Assembly (NCBI GenBank): GCA_013398615.1
Contig: VZSR01003803.1
Location: 66,131,548 to 66,195,547, forward strand
Direction: 5' to 3'
DNA length: 64,000 nt
Origin: Brachypodius melanocephalos
Lineage: Eukaryota; Chordata; Aves; Passeriformes; Pycnonotidae
The notes under the pieces are model-generated. The model ran no database searches. It was not told where the DNA came from and saw only the letters and a program-made list of their open reading frames with translations. Within the stretch, counting starts at the first letter, position 1. Each line of letters starts with the position of its first letter. The translations under genes were made by a program, and so were the position numbers. Of this stretch, positions 1-14,300 are shown piece by piece.

Positions 1-3000
1 TACCGGTTTCTTAAACGGATGAAAAAAAAAATACTCAGTCACTCAATTTATTCCACAGCATGGCTTCTAGGTTAAGATGATATGCAAGATAATTGCAAGG
101 AAACTGGCTGACTACTCAGAAAAAATAAGTCCTCTAACATCATCTGAGTGTTGTGAATGTGTAATTCCTCTCAGTCTGATTCTTCAACACACCTACAGCA
201 TTTTTTGTATACTCTGGAACTGCAGACCAGCTGAGGAAATAGCCTTGAGCAGTGCCAATCAGTGTTTTTTAAATTGTGAATTGAATTATCCAGGTGTAGT
301 CCTGAGTGAAGCCCTACAAATCCACTATATGACTTTTCTTCTCTTTCTCATATTGTACACAGGACATGGGTTCCCAGTGACATATCCAGAGTTACAGCAC
401 ATCTTTCAGAAGAGTAAGAACCAAAGGCAACTTCTACTCAACTTCCTTCAACAATGGTCAGTTCTTTTTTTTCCCATGGCAACAAAACTGCAGTTTCAAA
501 AGCACATAGCCTTGAGCATTCCTGGAAACACTGCTCTGCACCTGGAGCTGGAAGGTATTTGCTGTTCCAAAATGCATGCTTTCCAGGCTTTAAATTTCAA
601 GATGATGTGAACAGTGATAAAAGATAAGACTGTGTCTGTGAGTAACTGACAACTACTAACCTTACACCTGCAAGATATACATGAACATACATACATTAAC
701 ACAGAGTTGAAATATACGCCATATATTCCCACATGTGAAATATTTCTCAGTTCATTCTCACCCCTCTCCAGGATCCAGACCTGTTTAGGCAACAATGTAA
801 AAGAAAGATGAGACATTCACAGGTGGCTGTGGGGAAATTAAATTACATTACATTTTTCTAGCTAAACTATCAATGATCCTTCTAGTTACATGCACAATTC
901 CAGGACAACTTTTAGATTCAGCTTGTCCACTTTATGCCAGCAATTCTCCTCTGGATTCCAGTGATAATGTTGTAGCATCTCATGGGGTTATTGGTATCCT
1001 TGCCTCTGAGCATGATGCAGAATGAGCAGACTACTGAGGTATCTGACAAGAATAACTAGCAGGAGGTGGTTTGGGTGTCACAGAGGTCAGTGTTTGGAAG
1101 TTCCTAAATTGCCACATCAGTGTCTTCCAGTCCCATGACATGTGAGCTGCTTTCTACAGTCCTGAAAGCCAAAGAAGAGCAGTGTGGAGGCAACAGGGAG
1201 AGGACATTCACTGGAGAAGACATTCCCATTCTTCACATGAGCAGTTCCCTACTCAGGGCATGAACAGCAAAGATACAGTTTCATTATAAACTTGAATCAA
1301 AATCAACAAAATTCACAAAGGAGCCATTCCTCTGGCTTTAAGGATCTTTGTGTTAGCAACAATCCTTAAAAAGTATAAAATTCATCTTTCCAGATCTAAT
1401 GGCAGTCAGCTGGTCCAAGAAATGCAAAGTATTCAGTTTTATGTGTTTGCACAGTATTCAGTCCCTATTTTGATGAGCACCACCATAATAATAAGAAAGA
1501 TTCATAATAAAGTGTCACTCGTCCCAGTTATTTCACAATATATCTGCTTTCTTATACAGTTACACAGCAAGAGGATACATGCTGTAAAGTGCAGTTATTG
1601 CCAATAATTTGTCATGTGAATATAGCTGTGAAACTGAAAAGCTGTTTGGTCTTACCAGGTCATTTGAATAACCTATGTGAAATCAGACTGCAGCACTCAG
1701 ACTGGAAACAGGCTCCAAAATGCATAATTCTTGATAATACCCATATACACACTAGCTGAACAAACTAGTGGAAAAGGGAAGGGTGAAAGTATTTAACTTC
1801 AGAAGAGATGTGCAGATGTTTACATATATTTCACACCAGTAAGGAAGCCTCAAAGCTAAGACATTTTTCAGACCACTAATTCTAAAATATTACTGCACAA
1901 AAATATTTTAGCAACATTTTCTTTGCTAAAAATGCTAAGCTGGATCAAAGACACATTTCAGAGATTGATATGGGTCACAACTGAAGCACACTCCCAAATT
2001 CATTAGGGGAAGCATATTCTCCATGCTGTACAGTCACTTTGTATTATAGCCAGACTAATTTTTCTACAATGCAGATCATCATATTTTCTATGTTAAAAAT
2101 GTTCAGCACTACTGATATCTTTTCAAAGCATTTGATATGAAATGTAATAACATATTTCTTTGGACATAACTATGCACACTCAGTAAAAGCCTATCTTTCA
2201 AGTGTTGTAGTTTGAACTATTTTTCTCTGATAAATTCAGCTGACATTCACTTTCCAGCAAGGACCTAGTCACCTTCAGAGAACCACATGTCCCAGCCTGA
2301 GATTGGTCAGATAGGATTAGATAAGGTAAATCTCACTTTTCCCAGCAATTATATGCTCCCTTCATAAAAATCAAACCACCCCCCATCATGCAGAAATAGG
2401 GCCTTATTTAACAGAACATGTGTGGGAGCTCAATAATTAAAGACAGATGATTATCTGAGTGGTTATCTGATCATTCAAACTTTCAAATATTGGGAAATAA
2501 GTCCTCAGGAGGCCCCTTTCTGAAGGCTCCTTCTTGTTGCAGTACAAGCAAATTCAAAGCTCTTCAGACTGTGCATCTCTACTTCCAGCCTTCATTGTAC
2601 AATGGACTTGTGCAGTGATTTCCTTCTGCTATCCCATTGCTGACTGAATAATCTTGTCTTTAAGTGCTTGACTCTGTATAACTAATTTGCTTAATTTAAC
2701 CTCAAAGCCAAAATGATATGACCAAAAAGCTCAACATATCTTCTTAATTTACATTTCAACAGAAGAAAGTAATTCCTATACTGCTCCAGGGTTTTACATA
2801 AGTGGAACTTTTCAACAATAGAATTTCAACAGGCTTTTATCACCAAAACCAAGGGTAGGACCTACATTGCCCATGGTGACTAACAAACTTCAGCTCTCTT
2901 TCTTTGGCAGTAGTTATTTTATAGCACCTCACGGGCTTATTACACTTACAACCAATTACCTTTTCTTTTTGCCCACAGTACTAGGGTTCAAGATGGATTT

Positions 3001-4424
3001 TGACAAAGTATTGCAGGATTTGAGATCAAGAAAGTACTTCAATACTGCAAAGAGTCACTTGTAATTATTGCCAAGAAATTAATTTAGAGCTGTGATTTTA
3101 GCAGAGGGCACCCTGTAGCAATCACCTTGATTATGATTCACTTACTCCACCTTCTTTTCTAGCCACAGCTAAATGCTTTTAGTCAACACAAATCTAACAG
3201 AGTCAAGCCCACAACCCAAAGCATGTGGAGCCACCACCAGATAAAACCAAGTATCAGGTAGCAACTTTCACTCACATCTTTTCAGAAAAACTTCCACATA
3301 TGAAAAAGTGGTCTCCTCATACAATGGCTTTGAAAAGGTAATGAGCTCCCTGCCTACAAGTTTTCAATCAGAGTAACTGGTGTGCATGATACATCTAAAC
3401 CCTATATTTTTAAGGAAGGAAGAATGGTCTGTTAGGTTCCTTTTAACAGCCTTTTGAGAATGCAAGTCCCACTAACATTTCTGGGATACTAGAACAAGAC
3501 CTGGCAATATATAGATGGCAAATATTCAGGAACCATCAAGAGCTAAAAGAAATACAATTTTAGGTTTCAGAATAATATAGCAGAATCTAACCACTATGCA
3601 GATGAAAAAGCAATAGAAACAAGAAGAGGAAGAAGTGTCTCAAATTCTTTTTTGCTAAGTTGGAGAACAGAGGACTTCACAGATGAGAAAAAGAGTGAGA
3701 AGCATTTTTTGTTTTGTTTTTCCCAAGAAGTGTAGTCTCACAGCAAACACAGTACAGTTCATGTTTTTGTCTGGGGAGGTTGGTCATCCAGCCCGGTGTG
3801 AAAAACCATGCTGTAAGGCCAAGCTCCTCCCTTAGATGCACATACTTAATTCCCACGGAGAAGACAAGCCAGAATTCATCCCAGAATGGAATCTGATCCT
3901 TTTATGTTGTCTGGTTTCCTGGTTGCTATTAATGGGCAGACTAGAACCAGAACACCATTTACTATTTGTCAAAAAGTTCCCTACTTACATGCCAAACTTG
4001 TGTGGAATTATTACATTTCAATGATAAGAGTTCATGTCTCTTTAAAAATTTGCTACAAATTAACTCCTAATTTGGTGAAGCAAGTGCACGAAAGGTACAG
4101 ATACACAGGCATCCTTAACCAACATCATAACATAATATCTCAAGAAACCAGCATTGTGCAAAAGCTTTAATATATTTGAACTGGTTTCCATTAATTTTTA
4201 TATCCCCAGCTCAGTAATGCTATGAACACACTCCTTCCTGTTCTGGTGCTTGAGAGAGTAAATGCTACCTTGAGACCTGTATTTTACTACAGAGACACAG
4301 GTGATAGTAAACATGTGCTCAGAATTACCATGAAATAGGGCTATCCTGTAGCTGAGGGAAGCAGCATCCCTCTCTGCAAAGGCTGCAGTCACAAGACCCA
4401 TTCAGAGTTCTGGCAGACCCTGAC
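1..4424. other. intergenic AT-rich DNA, no gene seen
   Basis: I see no supported exon here. A 177-codon plus-strand frame at 77-610 has no recognisable motif and lies in ordinary AT-rich sequence. No CpG island, splice-flanked conserved frame or clear transposable element stands out. Confidence 0.6.
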
Positions 4425-4524
4425 NNNNNNNNNNNNNNNNNNNNNNNNNNNNNNNNNNNNNNNNNNNNNNNNNNNNNNNNNNNNNNNNNNNNNNNNNNNN
4501 NNNNNNNNNNNNNNNNNNNNNNNN
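4425..4524. other. assembly gap, 100 N
   Basis: Exactly 100 consecutive N. This is the conventional placeholder for a scaffold gap of unknown size, so sequence on either side may not be at its true distance. Confidence 0.99.
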
Positions 4525-6548
4525 TGATTAACACAGCTGCAATACATCAGGGGCCAGATTGCCTTTGGCACTATCTCTATCCACATAGTGTGGCCCTACA
4601 AAGCAGGGAGAAGCAAGGATTAACATAGCCATATGTTAATAGCCATCCAGTTTTATGTATATTCCTGCACAGTTTCACATCTGATCTAGCATCCTCCTCA
4701 GAAAGCTCAGTGTGTGCAGAGGAATTCTGTCTATAGCTGATGGGGCTTGAGCCAGATTCAGGCTGGAACGTGTCACTAAGCTGATAACACACAGGCACTG
4801 TGGCCAAATACCCACCCTTCAGCCCAGCAGAACACAGGACACTGGGTCCTTGTTTAGCTCATCATCTGCAGTACATCGCCACTGTGCTCTGGACACACTG
4901 TCACCATGTATCCTGAAGGAAAGGTAGCAAGGGAATGTGTTTGCTTTTACTGGGGAACAAGAAGACTAAGAACCTTGTGGCTTTAGAACAATCATACTCA
5001 AACACATTATTTTATTGGCACATCTTTAAAAGCAAAATAGAACTACTACTCTGCTGTCATTTTTTTAGAAAGGAAAAGGAATCTAAAACTCTTATAATTG
5101 CAGTTTTTGACATTTTTGACGTGATTCACCATTTGCTAACTCTAGCATTTTAATACTATAAAAATAATTTAGATAATAAAAATTGTAATCTAAAAAAGAC
5201 AAGTTGATTTCAATTTTAAAAGTGCAGAGATAACATTTTTTAGCACTGTGAGAGGAATAAAATGATGTAAATATCAGTGTGTACAGAATTTAGACATCAT
5301 GGAATAGCACTTATACAACCATGCCGTTATCAACACTTGAACCAAAGTATGGGCTTTTGAAACCACATAACATGGGTAATTTTCTCATGTAGTTTATCTG
5401 CCACCATATAAGAAACAAATGATACAGCCAGGTTCTAAACCCACAAAATTTCAAAATTTCAGTCCAAGAGCTTGAGAAAAATGATCTACCTCCTTTTATT
5501 AAACTTGATATGGGCCTGAACATCCCTTCGCTCAGAAATCAGACCAGAATCAATGGCTGTTTTCATGAGCTGCCCAGTCATAATTTCATTGTTTATAATA
5601 TGATAGCATAGGCTCAGTTCTAGTGTGGGAGGCAATTCTAATATGTAGAAAAAGTTGTTTTTAAGATCTGGCAGCTAGCCTGTTGAGCTGTAAAAAATAC
5701 TTTTCCACCCTTTGTTTCCTTTTTCCAGCTCTTCAGGTCTTTCTAGAAATAATCCATTCAAATATCTGCAGTAGTGTAGGAGCACATTTACAAACACTTT
5801 CAAAGTGTGGAGCATATATTCAACATACATAATCCAAATTTAATAGAAAGATTATCTCAATTTGGCAATTGTAATGTTATCACTTTGATGTTATAAAAGG
5901 CCTCCAATTTTACATTTACTATACAAACTCATTTTGCAAGGAACAGCTTTGTAGTTGTAATAATCCTCTTGACAGATTTAATTTTCAAAACTGAAGAAAC
6001 AACACTGTTTATTCATTTACTGTTAATTTGAACAAAAAAGATTTTTAAAAGGAAAAAAATGTATTTGGATTAGTATCTCTCAATTTCAAGGGTATTTTGT
6101 TACAGCTGGCACCTTTAGGAAAACCCTAAATATGCATTTTTGAGAGTGATGTGGAAGAAATCAGATAATAATTATTCCCTCGTGGGCAATAAAGGAAAAA
6201 TATTTTTCTGCCTTTTCTCAGTGTCTGTTACATCTAAGCTAAGTGCCTCTCCAAAGTGAAGTTAATGACAAATTTGTACCTATTTAAAGGTCTGTAAACC
6301 CACAAAGTGAAGCTAGTATATTGACAAAATATATGCACCTCTGTCTTTTTGCTCACTAAGGGGGCCACAGGAAAAAAAATTAAACTGTAGCCATTAATTA
6401 AGACTTTCTGGTTTTCTATACCATGAGATTTTTTTCTCCCATTTTGGTACTATGGAAGCAATGCAGGTGTAAAAGGACACAGTTTTCCTTATGCATCATT
6501 TAGTAACAGCACAGAGGGGGTCCCAACTCAAAATAAACAAAACACAAT

Positions 6549-6627
6549 ATAACTATAACTATAACTAACTATAACTATAACTGTAACTGTAACTGTAACT
6601 ATAACTATAACTATAACTATAACTATA
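6549..6627. repeat. (TAACTA/TAACTG)n hexamer microsatellite
   Basis: About 79 bp of tandem TAACTA units with an internal block of TAACTG units. It is imperfect and flanked by unique AT-rich DNA. Confidence 0.95.
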
Positions 6628-7521
6628 TTTGAGTGGAAAACTCACTAACCTCTCTCTCAGACCTGACTCTCCGTATCAGTACCTTGCAGGAAAAAAGCAT
6701 TCAGGTTCTTGTAAAACAACAGCACAATAGAGTGGCTCTGAGGTGAAAAATGAGCAGATGGAGATGGAAAATGTTCAGTCCAAAGCTGCAGACAGAAAAA
6801 TGCACATCACACTGTTATGCAAAAATTCTGCAAAAGTTAGAAACCTCCTATAAGCTTGAAGGGATTCTGGTCAGGATTTGGGGTGTTCTTAAGTCCTACA
6901 GGATGAAGGAAATATTTTTTTTGAAAAAAGAAAATTTTTTTGAGAAAAGAATATTACCTGCCTCCAAAGTTTACTTGATTTAGTGAACTAAAGCCCATTT
7001 CCAAAATCCACCTTTTGGATTTCTGTATCCTTTAAGAAGAGCATTTAGCTAACAAAATTTGGACAGGAAAAAAATTTTGCTAGGTTTGAACACCTTGGAT
7101 TTCTTTTGGTCTAGAAATGAACCATGCCAAGGCATCATCCTTTTGCTAAAGACAAGTGACATGGCACCTCAAGTGCAAGCTCATCTGTGTTTCTGTGTAT
7201 TGATCTATCTCTTTATATCCATAGCTATATGTAAATATATGTAAAGGAGTGGCTGGAGTGCATGGAGGGTTGTCTTGGAACAGGTGACAAAACAGCAGAG
7301 AGATGTCAAACTGAAGCAACCTGATTGTTTCTTGTGAAAAGGCAAGTAACCTTGGTGGCTGCTCAAAGCACAGCCTTGCCACAATCCCCTGATCAACCAA
7401 GCAGGGGCCAGTCAGGCAGGCAGGAGATTGGACAGAGGGGTGTCTCAAGGAGCTGTGGTGAGTACCACACAGTCCCACTGGCAGGCAGTAACCAGTGGCA
7501 TCCCTCCTGTCAACCAGCCTG

Positions 7522-7578
7522 CCTATCTATCTATCCATCCATCCATCCATCCATCCATCCATCCATCCATCCATCCAT
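7522..7578. repeat. (ATCT)n(ATCC)n tetranucleotide microsatellite
   Basis: A few CTAT units followed by about twelve perfect ATCC units. It forces Ser-Ile-His-Pro reading frames that are not genes. Confidence 0.97.
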
Positions 7579-10500
7579 TACTAGAAACACACAACTTATA
7601 TCCAAGGTCTGAAAAAGAATGGCATAAGAAGAGGTAGGTTTCTTCCAGAATAAAATTTGGGGGTTATTATTAGTACTAGTAATAAAAATTTTCTGTGAAG
7701 ATATGCAAAAGCGATACTCGATTGTTCCCTAGGTTTTCATTTTAATTTATTTTTTCCTTCTTTCTCTGAAACAAATTTACTGTAATTGAAAGGAATCATT
7801 TATGATTTACACATCTTATCAGCAGGGTGTTGTGGGAGGACAGATTAGTGAGTTTTATTGCTGTGTTTCTTATGAAAGAATAAGACAAGAGAAATAATAA
7901 CCCAGAGCTTTCATAGCAATGGAGAAGGAGATAATCTTCAGGGTGATCTATTTGGGAATTCTGAAAGGTGTAGTACACAAAGGTGCCCTTCTGAGCTGTG
8001 GAGTGCCACACACAATGCAATTTCTTTATTACAAGTTATTTACATGCATTGGGATTTATATAATATTTTGTTTAAGCAATTTACTCACTCACTGTTCTAT
8101 GTGCTGTGCTATCTTTTGAGAGAAATAAATTCAAAAACATAAACAAATGTTTTATTGTCCAGAGGAGAATTTTCCCAAGTTATCAAAATTTATTTCCACT
8201 TCTTCTCAAGTCACTAGTAACAAAGCCACTGTCCCAGCAGGAAAAGAATGCAAGTTTTTCAGAATCATACCAAAAAATTGCCAAGTTAAGTTGTGTTAAG
8301 TCAGAGAAGGTAGAGGAAAAAAAAAAAAAAGTAACATTAAGGCAATATCTTAATCTTTCAGCAAGGAATGTCATTTAACAGTGTGATGTAGAGAGACTAT
8401 TTGGTGTCATCCTGACTGTAAATGTTGGGTTAAGTTGCCTGATGAAGGCAATGGATCACTTCTTGTTTGTCTTTGATATGTCTGTGACCACAGCCTGTAA
8501 GTCAAAACCAATACCTTTTCCAGAAACAAACCAGAATTTAGTACAGACTATATCTGCTGGTTTATGCTGCCATCCTGACCCTGAGAATCTAAACACCATT
8601 ATCAGGCAGTACCAACCCAGGAGAGGAATCCAGCCTCTGCATAAACTGTGTATCATCATTCCCAACTTGTGCACGTTTTTGCTATCAATTACTTCATCTC
8701 GGCACTATGGTGCTGCCACCTTTTCCCACGTCAAATTCCAGACTAGCACAAGCAGCAAACTCAAGGAATGGTTATGGCGGGATTTCTGCTGCTGGCCTGT
8801 CTGAAAAAAAGCCTTCAGGTGCTGTAATTGCTACAATAAATGATAACTTCAAGGTGTTTTCAAACCTCTAACAACTTGTTCCCATCTTGGTTGCCCCCAC
8901 TGTGTTTATACTCAGAACAGCTGATGATTGTTGACAGTTGATGACATGCTCCCTAAATATCAAACTTCCAAACTAAGCATGTACTACAGGTCATCAGAGA
9001 TTTAGTTTTGTCTTTTGTTGAACATGAGGCTTGTTAGAAGAGACAAGGTGAATTTCATATTTTCAGTCTCTGCAGAAATCCTTCTGATCCAGAAGTACAG
9101 GTCAATTTAATCTCCAAAGGGAAAATAACAAAACGAAAAATATTTGAAAAAGATGAAAAATTATTTCTTCTGATGAGACATTTCTTCAGTAAATTAGTTG
9201 TTCAAGAAATCCAGCATAACATTCTTGTATGGACCTGAGTCACAAAATCCATGCTCAGCCACTTAGTTCCTGTCACAGACCAGGGCTTTAATTTAATGTT
9301 CTGAGAAATGCCCCAACACACAGGAACTGACCTACTCGCTTCTAAATCAAGAGCTCCATTCTAGGCAAATAAAACACATGGAGTTATGAAATAGAAAAAA
9401 GAATGCAACATATTGTGTGCAGGACAAAAGAGAACAGATTTTACTGTGAGATGGTTGGGATTTCTCTACTTTGTACTTCCTGCAATTTTTCCTCACATGG
9501 GGCTATTTTATCAATTAGCACATTTATTTCATTTATTGTGAAATAAAGGTTCAATTAAATGGAGAGAACCAGCACAATTATGCACATTAAAACACAGAAA
9601 GATGCTGGCATTTATTCAGTATTATAATCTGCCTCCAGAAAGCAATGAACACACTGTGACACAAAGCCATGCAATTGTTTCTAAAGAAGAGATTTTCTCC
9701 AGAGACCACTATTGTTCAAGGCAGGAGATGTAACTTTGCTCTCTTAAACAGATTGCTGTGGAGAGACAGGGCACTGTCCAGTGCCTTCCACTTCCAAGAG
9801 ATGCAAACAAAAGTTTCCTTTCTGTACATTATTAACTGCTCAGATTTATACCATAAACAGAATTAATTTCAAGAACAGGAAAGTACATATCCTACATAAA
9901 GATCAATGAGAAAGACAGCCCTCTTTAAACACTGAAACAAAATGTTTTTAACACTCTGAAGCTCTTACTTGTTCCTTCCATTTTCTCAGCAAGATGCACT
10001 GGACAGCCAGAAGTTATGGATCACAAATCATCTTTTTCCTTTTAATCCTCCTTTTCATTGCATTCTGCAGCTTGCACAGACCACAGTGTCTACACAGCTT
10101 CCATCGTCACCAGAGCTCAGCATTATCCCACTGAGGCACAGGATGCCTGCCATAGGCCACATTGTCCTTTATAACAAACTGCATATTATATGATTTGTAT
10201 CTAAGCTTAGTAAACATGTCTATTTTACTGTAACGGTACTGGAAAGGGAAGACAGCTTTCTGTCAGACTCAGAATCATAAAGACACAGAAGGATTCATTA
10301 GCTACAAGTGCAATTTCAAACCATGGCATATCAACTTCTGCTGTTTCTAGTGAGAAGATACTTATTTTTTTCATTGTGCTGATTGAAATTAATGATAAGA
10401 GTATTGAAATCCAGATTATTGAGCAAGGTAGATGATTGATTCAACTTTCTGGAAAGGAGCAGTTCACCTGTTTCATATCCTATCAGAACATTTCTGTCAA

Positions 10501-13500
10501 AATAAGATTAATGGACAAAGAACTCCTACTTTTGGGATTTTTTTTCCCAGAAAATGATGATTATATAACTCAGGTAGTTTACTCAGGTTAAGGTGCAGAA
10601 TTGTTGGGAACCACAGCCATAAAGGACAAAATTACTTGGAAATGTATAAATATACTTCAGATTTGCCCTTCACATACTCAGAGAACCATAGTGGGAAAGC
10701 AGAATTGATACTGTAAGAAGGACAGTGGAAGCTGAAGATAAGAAACTTTTCCAGTGCTCAGTTTCATCCTGAAAGCTTCTGAAATCCATGCACTTCCTCT
10801 GTGACAACTTTGCACCATCTGCCTGCAGGAGGTGGCATTTAGAAAACACTTGTTTCAATGAGACTGACCCCACAGTACACATGCCCAGGTGGATCTAAAA
10901 TGTTTGTAGGCATCTGTTTGCTAAGGAATATCCCAGTCTCTCATGGTGGTCATTTACACAGCACAAACACAATTACAGAGCAGGGACAGAGAGTCTGTAA
11001 TTCCACCCAACCTAAACTGGACTTTTGTTTAGCAGAAGGTTTAGCCATCACTCATCCTTATAAACCATCTGAAGTTACTACACATGGCCAAGAATGATGA
11101 TACACAAAACACATGGTGCCCAGTAAAATCCCACCAAGACAATGGTTGCAACTGCTGATATGAGTCTGGTTTTGTTACTAGCACTGTGGAGCTCTGTAGA
11201 TTACATCACACAGATGGTTTCTATACCTGGCATCCATTCAAGCTGCACATATACTTATCCACCTCCACCTGTCTGCTTAGCCAAACCAGTAACGGAAAAA
11301 AAAAAACCAAAAAAACCAAACCAGGCAGCATATAAATCCATCTGCACTGAATACAGAAAGTTAATATTAAATGCTGTGCAATGGAGAAGTACTCTAGATT
11401 TCAAAATGGAAACACTCCCATTTAGAGAAGCAGAGAATCCAGTCCACAGTTGAAAAAGAAAAACTGAACATTCTTACATGTTCAAGCACAGCAGATACCA
11501 GCAGGATAGAACATTTCGAAACAAAACCAGTGGGTATACAGCTGTCTACTCAATCCTACCATCAGTCAGTATTATCTTGCACTGTTAGCCTACAATATCT
11601 ATTTTCTTCAGATCTGTTATGGGGTCCTTGCTTACTCAAACAAAATGGCATCAAGATCCCAGAGTTTGTTGACAGGGAATATAAATAAAGATATATAGGA
11701 AGCACCTAATCAATTGAAAAAAATAAATTTCTTTTCCCAGGATAAGAATTCTGACATGGCCCTGTGATAAACATGAAAAAAAAAATCATTATAGTCCAGG
11801 GATAATGACTTCATTACTTTTCACTTGAAAAGAAAGATAATCCTCAAGCTGAAGATAAAAAGCTTTCTCAGTCTTGGCATTATGACACGTAGCCTGGCAG
11901 CATTTGAATGGGACAGAGAGACAGCCTCTCCTTGACAAATTTTATGCGGCTATGCATAGGAGAAGGTGTGCAATTTTGTTACATTCTGCTTTCCTATAAG
12001 CTTTAGAGTTATGCATATTCCTGAGTTGTGTTGTTTGCTATATTAAGTTCTTAAAATGAACCACACACAACTCGTCTTTTCCTGATATGTGGAAAGCACC
12101 AGTTATTCCTAAGTCCTGCACAGCTGTAATTTCAAGGTTTTCCTAGAACTGCAACCAGGATGGAAAGACTTATAACCAAGGTTTTGAGGTTGCTAAGAAT
12201 TAATTATTATAGGAAATGTGTGTGAGAAAAAGAGGCAGCACTAGAAGAAAACAGCAGAACAAGGGTTAAAAAAATAACGTAATGAACAAGGCAGTTCCCA
12301 GTCAATCACACTGAGGAATGTGTCAAACCCAGACAACACACACTGTGATAACACCTCAGCAGAAATTACTCATTAATGTAAGACATTTTGAGAACATAAG
12401 AATGGATGGCAACAAGGCTGCAGAACATCATACACACCATTCCCTCCTCTTATCACAACAGGAGAATAAACACTGTTCCTAAATGGACATGGAATATCTC
12501 TTTAAAACGTAATTCATCACTGCCAACCATGAAGAACCCCAGAGCTGTGACAAGGACTCAGTAGCCAGTTTCTCTGGTCCTTTGTGTCCCACATGGTGTC
12601 ACACTATTCAGGCACACTTGGTGCCTGTGGTAAGTGGAAGTAAGAATGAGCGTGAGTAAAATAAACTTACTCAGAGATTTTGCAAGAAACTTTCACCTTT
12701 CTCTTCCTTTTAGAGCTGGTCTGTTTAGTTATATCACTTATGAACAAATTTCTCTGTATAGTATCTATACTAACACCATACAGCCACATCCATAAGGGTG
12801 ACCTGTCTTATGAGGAGTTAAAAGAGTTCAAAAGACTTTTAAACCAGATAATAAAGTAATCTAGAAATTAATATTCATCGATATAATGTTATTAACTTAT
12901 TTTCCCATTAACAATTTTTCTCTTATAACCCATATTCCACATTTCTTGGGCAACAGGGAAAAGCAGAGCTTTTCCACCTTCCTGAACCCAGACCACAGGT
13001 AACTGTAGATGAAATGAAAGAACACCTACCAAGCAGGCTGAAACCCTGATTGCTTTTGAGCTTTCGTTATCTGTCTGGACTAGTTGAGAACCATACTGTG
13101 CATTCATGGGAACAAGCTGTTTGTTAGTGGTGTCAACAAGGAGGTTCTGAAATATTTCGTAAAGTTTGAAACAACAGCTACTATTTTAACAGCAGTCATT
13201 TTTCAGTTACTGTGGTAAGCACACCACCCCATGTAATTGAAGACTGAAGAGAATAAGAATAAGATATTTCAGGGGTCAGATTTCCAGGCAAGAAACTGAG
13301 CATCATGACAGAGCTGCCAAAAGCCTTCTGGAGAGTTTATGGGGAGAAAATAACAAAGCTCTTCCAGAAAAAATCTGGGAGGTCCTCCTCTTTCTCTGAA
13401 ACTTGCCATGCAAAAGTTAAACGTGGAAACTTCCTAATGAGCACTGTTATTGTTTTCTGTTTGACACAGGGGGTAACAGAAAGCAGATGTTTCTACATAG

Positions 13501-13506
13501 GGAAAA

Positions 13507-13592
13507 AGGGATGGGAAGGGACGGGACGGGACGGGACGGGAAGGGAAGGGAAGGGAAGGGAAGGGAAGGGAAGGGAAGGGAAGGGAAGGGGG
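13507..13592. repeat. (GGGAC)n(GGGAA)n pentanucleotide array
   Basis: About 86 bp of G-triplet pentamers: first GGGAC units, then a long run of pure-purine GGGAA units. The strand has many GGG runs separated by two bases, which fits the G-quadruplex consensus, and the GGGAA part is a polypurine tract. Gly/Lys/Arg- and Pro/Ser-rich frames across it are artefacts. Confidence 0.97.
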
Positions 13593-13929
13593 AATGGATG
13601 AGGGAGAAAGGCAGTTGGACATACACTATGGCTTCAGAGTACAAATTGATTTACAATATATACACAGTTGGGAAGGCAGAAGAAAAGCAGCCAAATTATT
13701 TTCCAGGAGGGACTTTAGGCATACACTTTACTTTACACTGCATAGTGGCAACAGATAGATGTTAAACAGATTTTTAAAAAAAAATAGTAATAATACCTCT
13801 TCATATATAAGCTTAGAAAATATATGGTCATGTGCAAAATTTAAAGGAGAGGAATACACATTGGAGGAAAAGATTCCAAGACAGAGTGGTTGAATCCGAA
13901 GAGACAGATGTCTACTCAGAAAGACAGAT

Positions 13930-14300
13930 CACTGAATCATGGAATTGTTTGGGATGGAAGGGACCTTAAAGATCCTCTAGTTCAAACCCTTCTGCCATAG
14001 GCAGGAACACTTCCCACTAGACCAGGTTGCTCAGAGCTCCATCCAACCTGGCCTTGAACAATTCCAGGAATGGGGCATCCATAACTTCTCTGGTCAACCT
14101 TTTCCAGTGCCTCACCTCCCTCACAGCAAAGAACTTCCTCCTACTATCCAAGTTAAATCTCATCTCTCTTAGTTTTAAACTGTTCCCCCTTGTCCTTTCA
14201 CTATCTGTCCATTAAGAGCATCACTCTCTCTCTTTTTTATTATCCTCCTTTGAGTATTGGAAAGCCCCAATGAGGTTCCTCGGGAGCCTCCTCTCAAAGG
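13930..14300 (-). mobile_element. CR1 LINE, truncated, minus strand
   Basis: Reading the plus strand, a GAATCATGGAATTGTTTGGG-type start is the reverse complement of the CR1 3' tail. It is followed by the typical 'ggaagggacc ttaaagatc', 'cactagacca ggttgctcag' and 'ccaacctggc cttgaaca' segments in CR1 order. The element is 5'-truncated, as most avian CR1 copies are, and fades out near 14300. No intact reverse transcriptase is present. Confidence 0.93.

Larger units (their letters stand above)
4525..13506. other. intergenic DNA with simple repeats only
   Basis: About 9 kb of AT-rich sequence with no exon I can support. It holds the hexamer array at 6549 and the tetranucleotide array at 7522, listed separately. 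Short open frames in this stretch lack motifs and splice context. Confidence 0.55.

Noticed and set aside
77..610. 177-codon plus-strand open frame
   Set aside because: No recognisable domain, no splice or promoter context, and Cys/Leu/Phe-rich composition typical of random AT-rich DNA. Not called as a gene.
13434..13644. Pro/Ser-Phe and Gly/Lys/Arg repeat 'proteins'
   Set aside because: Direct translations of the pentanucleotide array.
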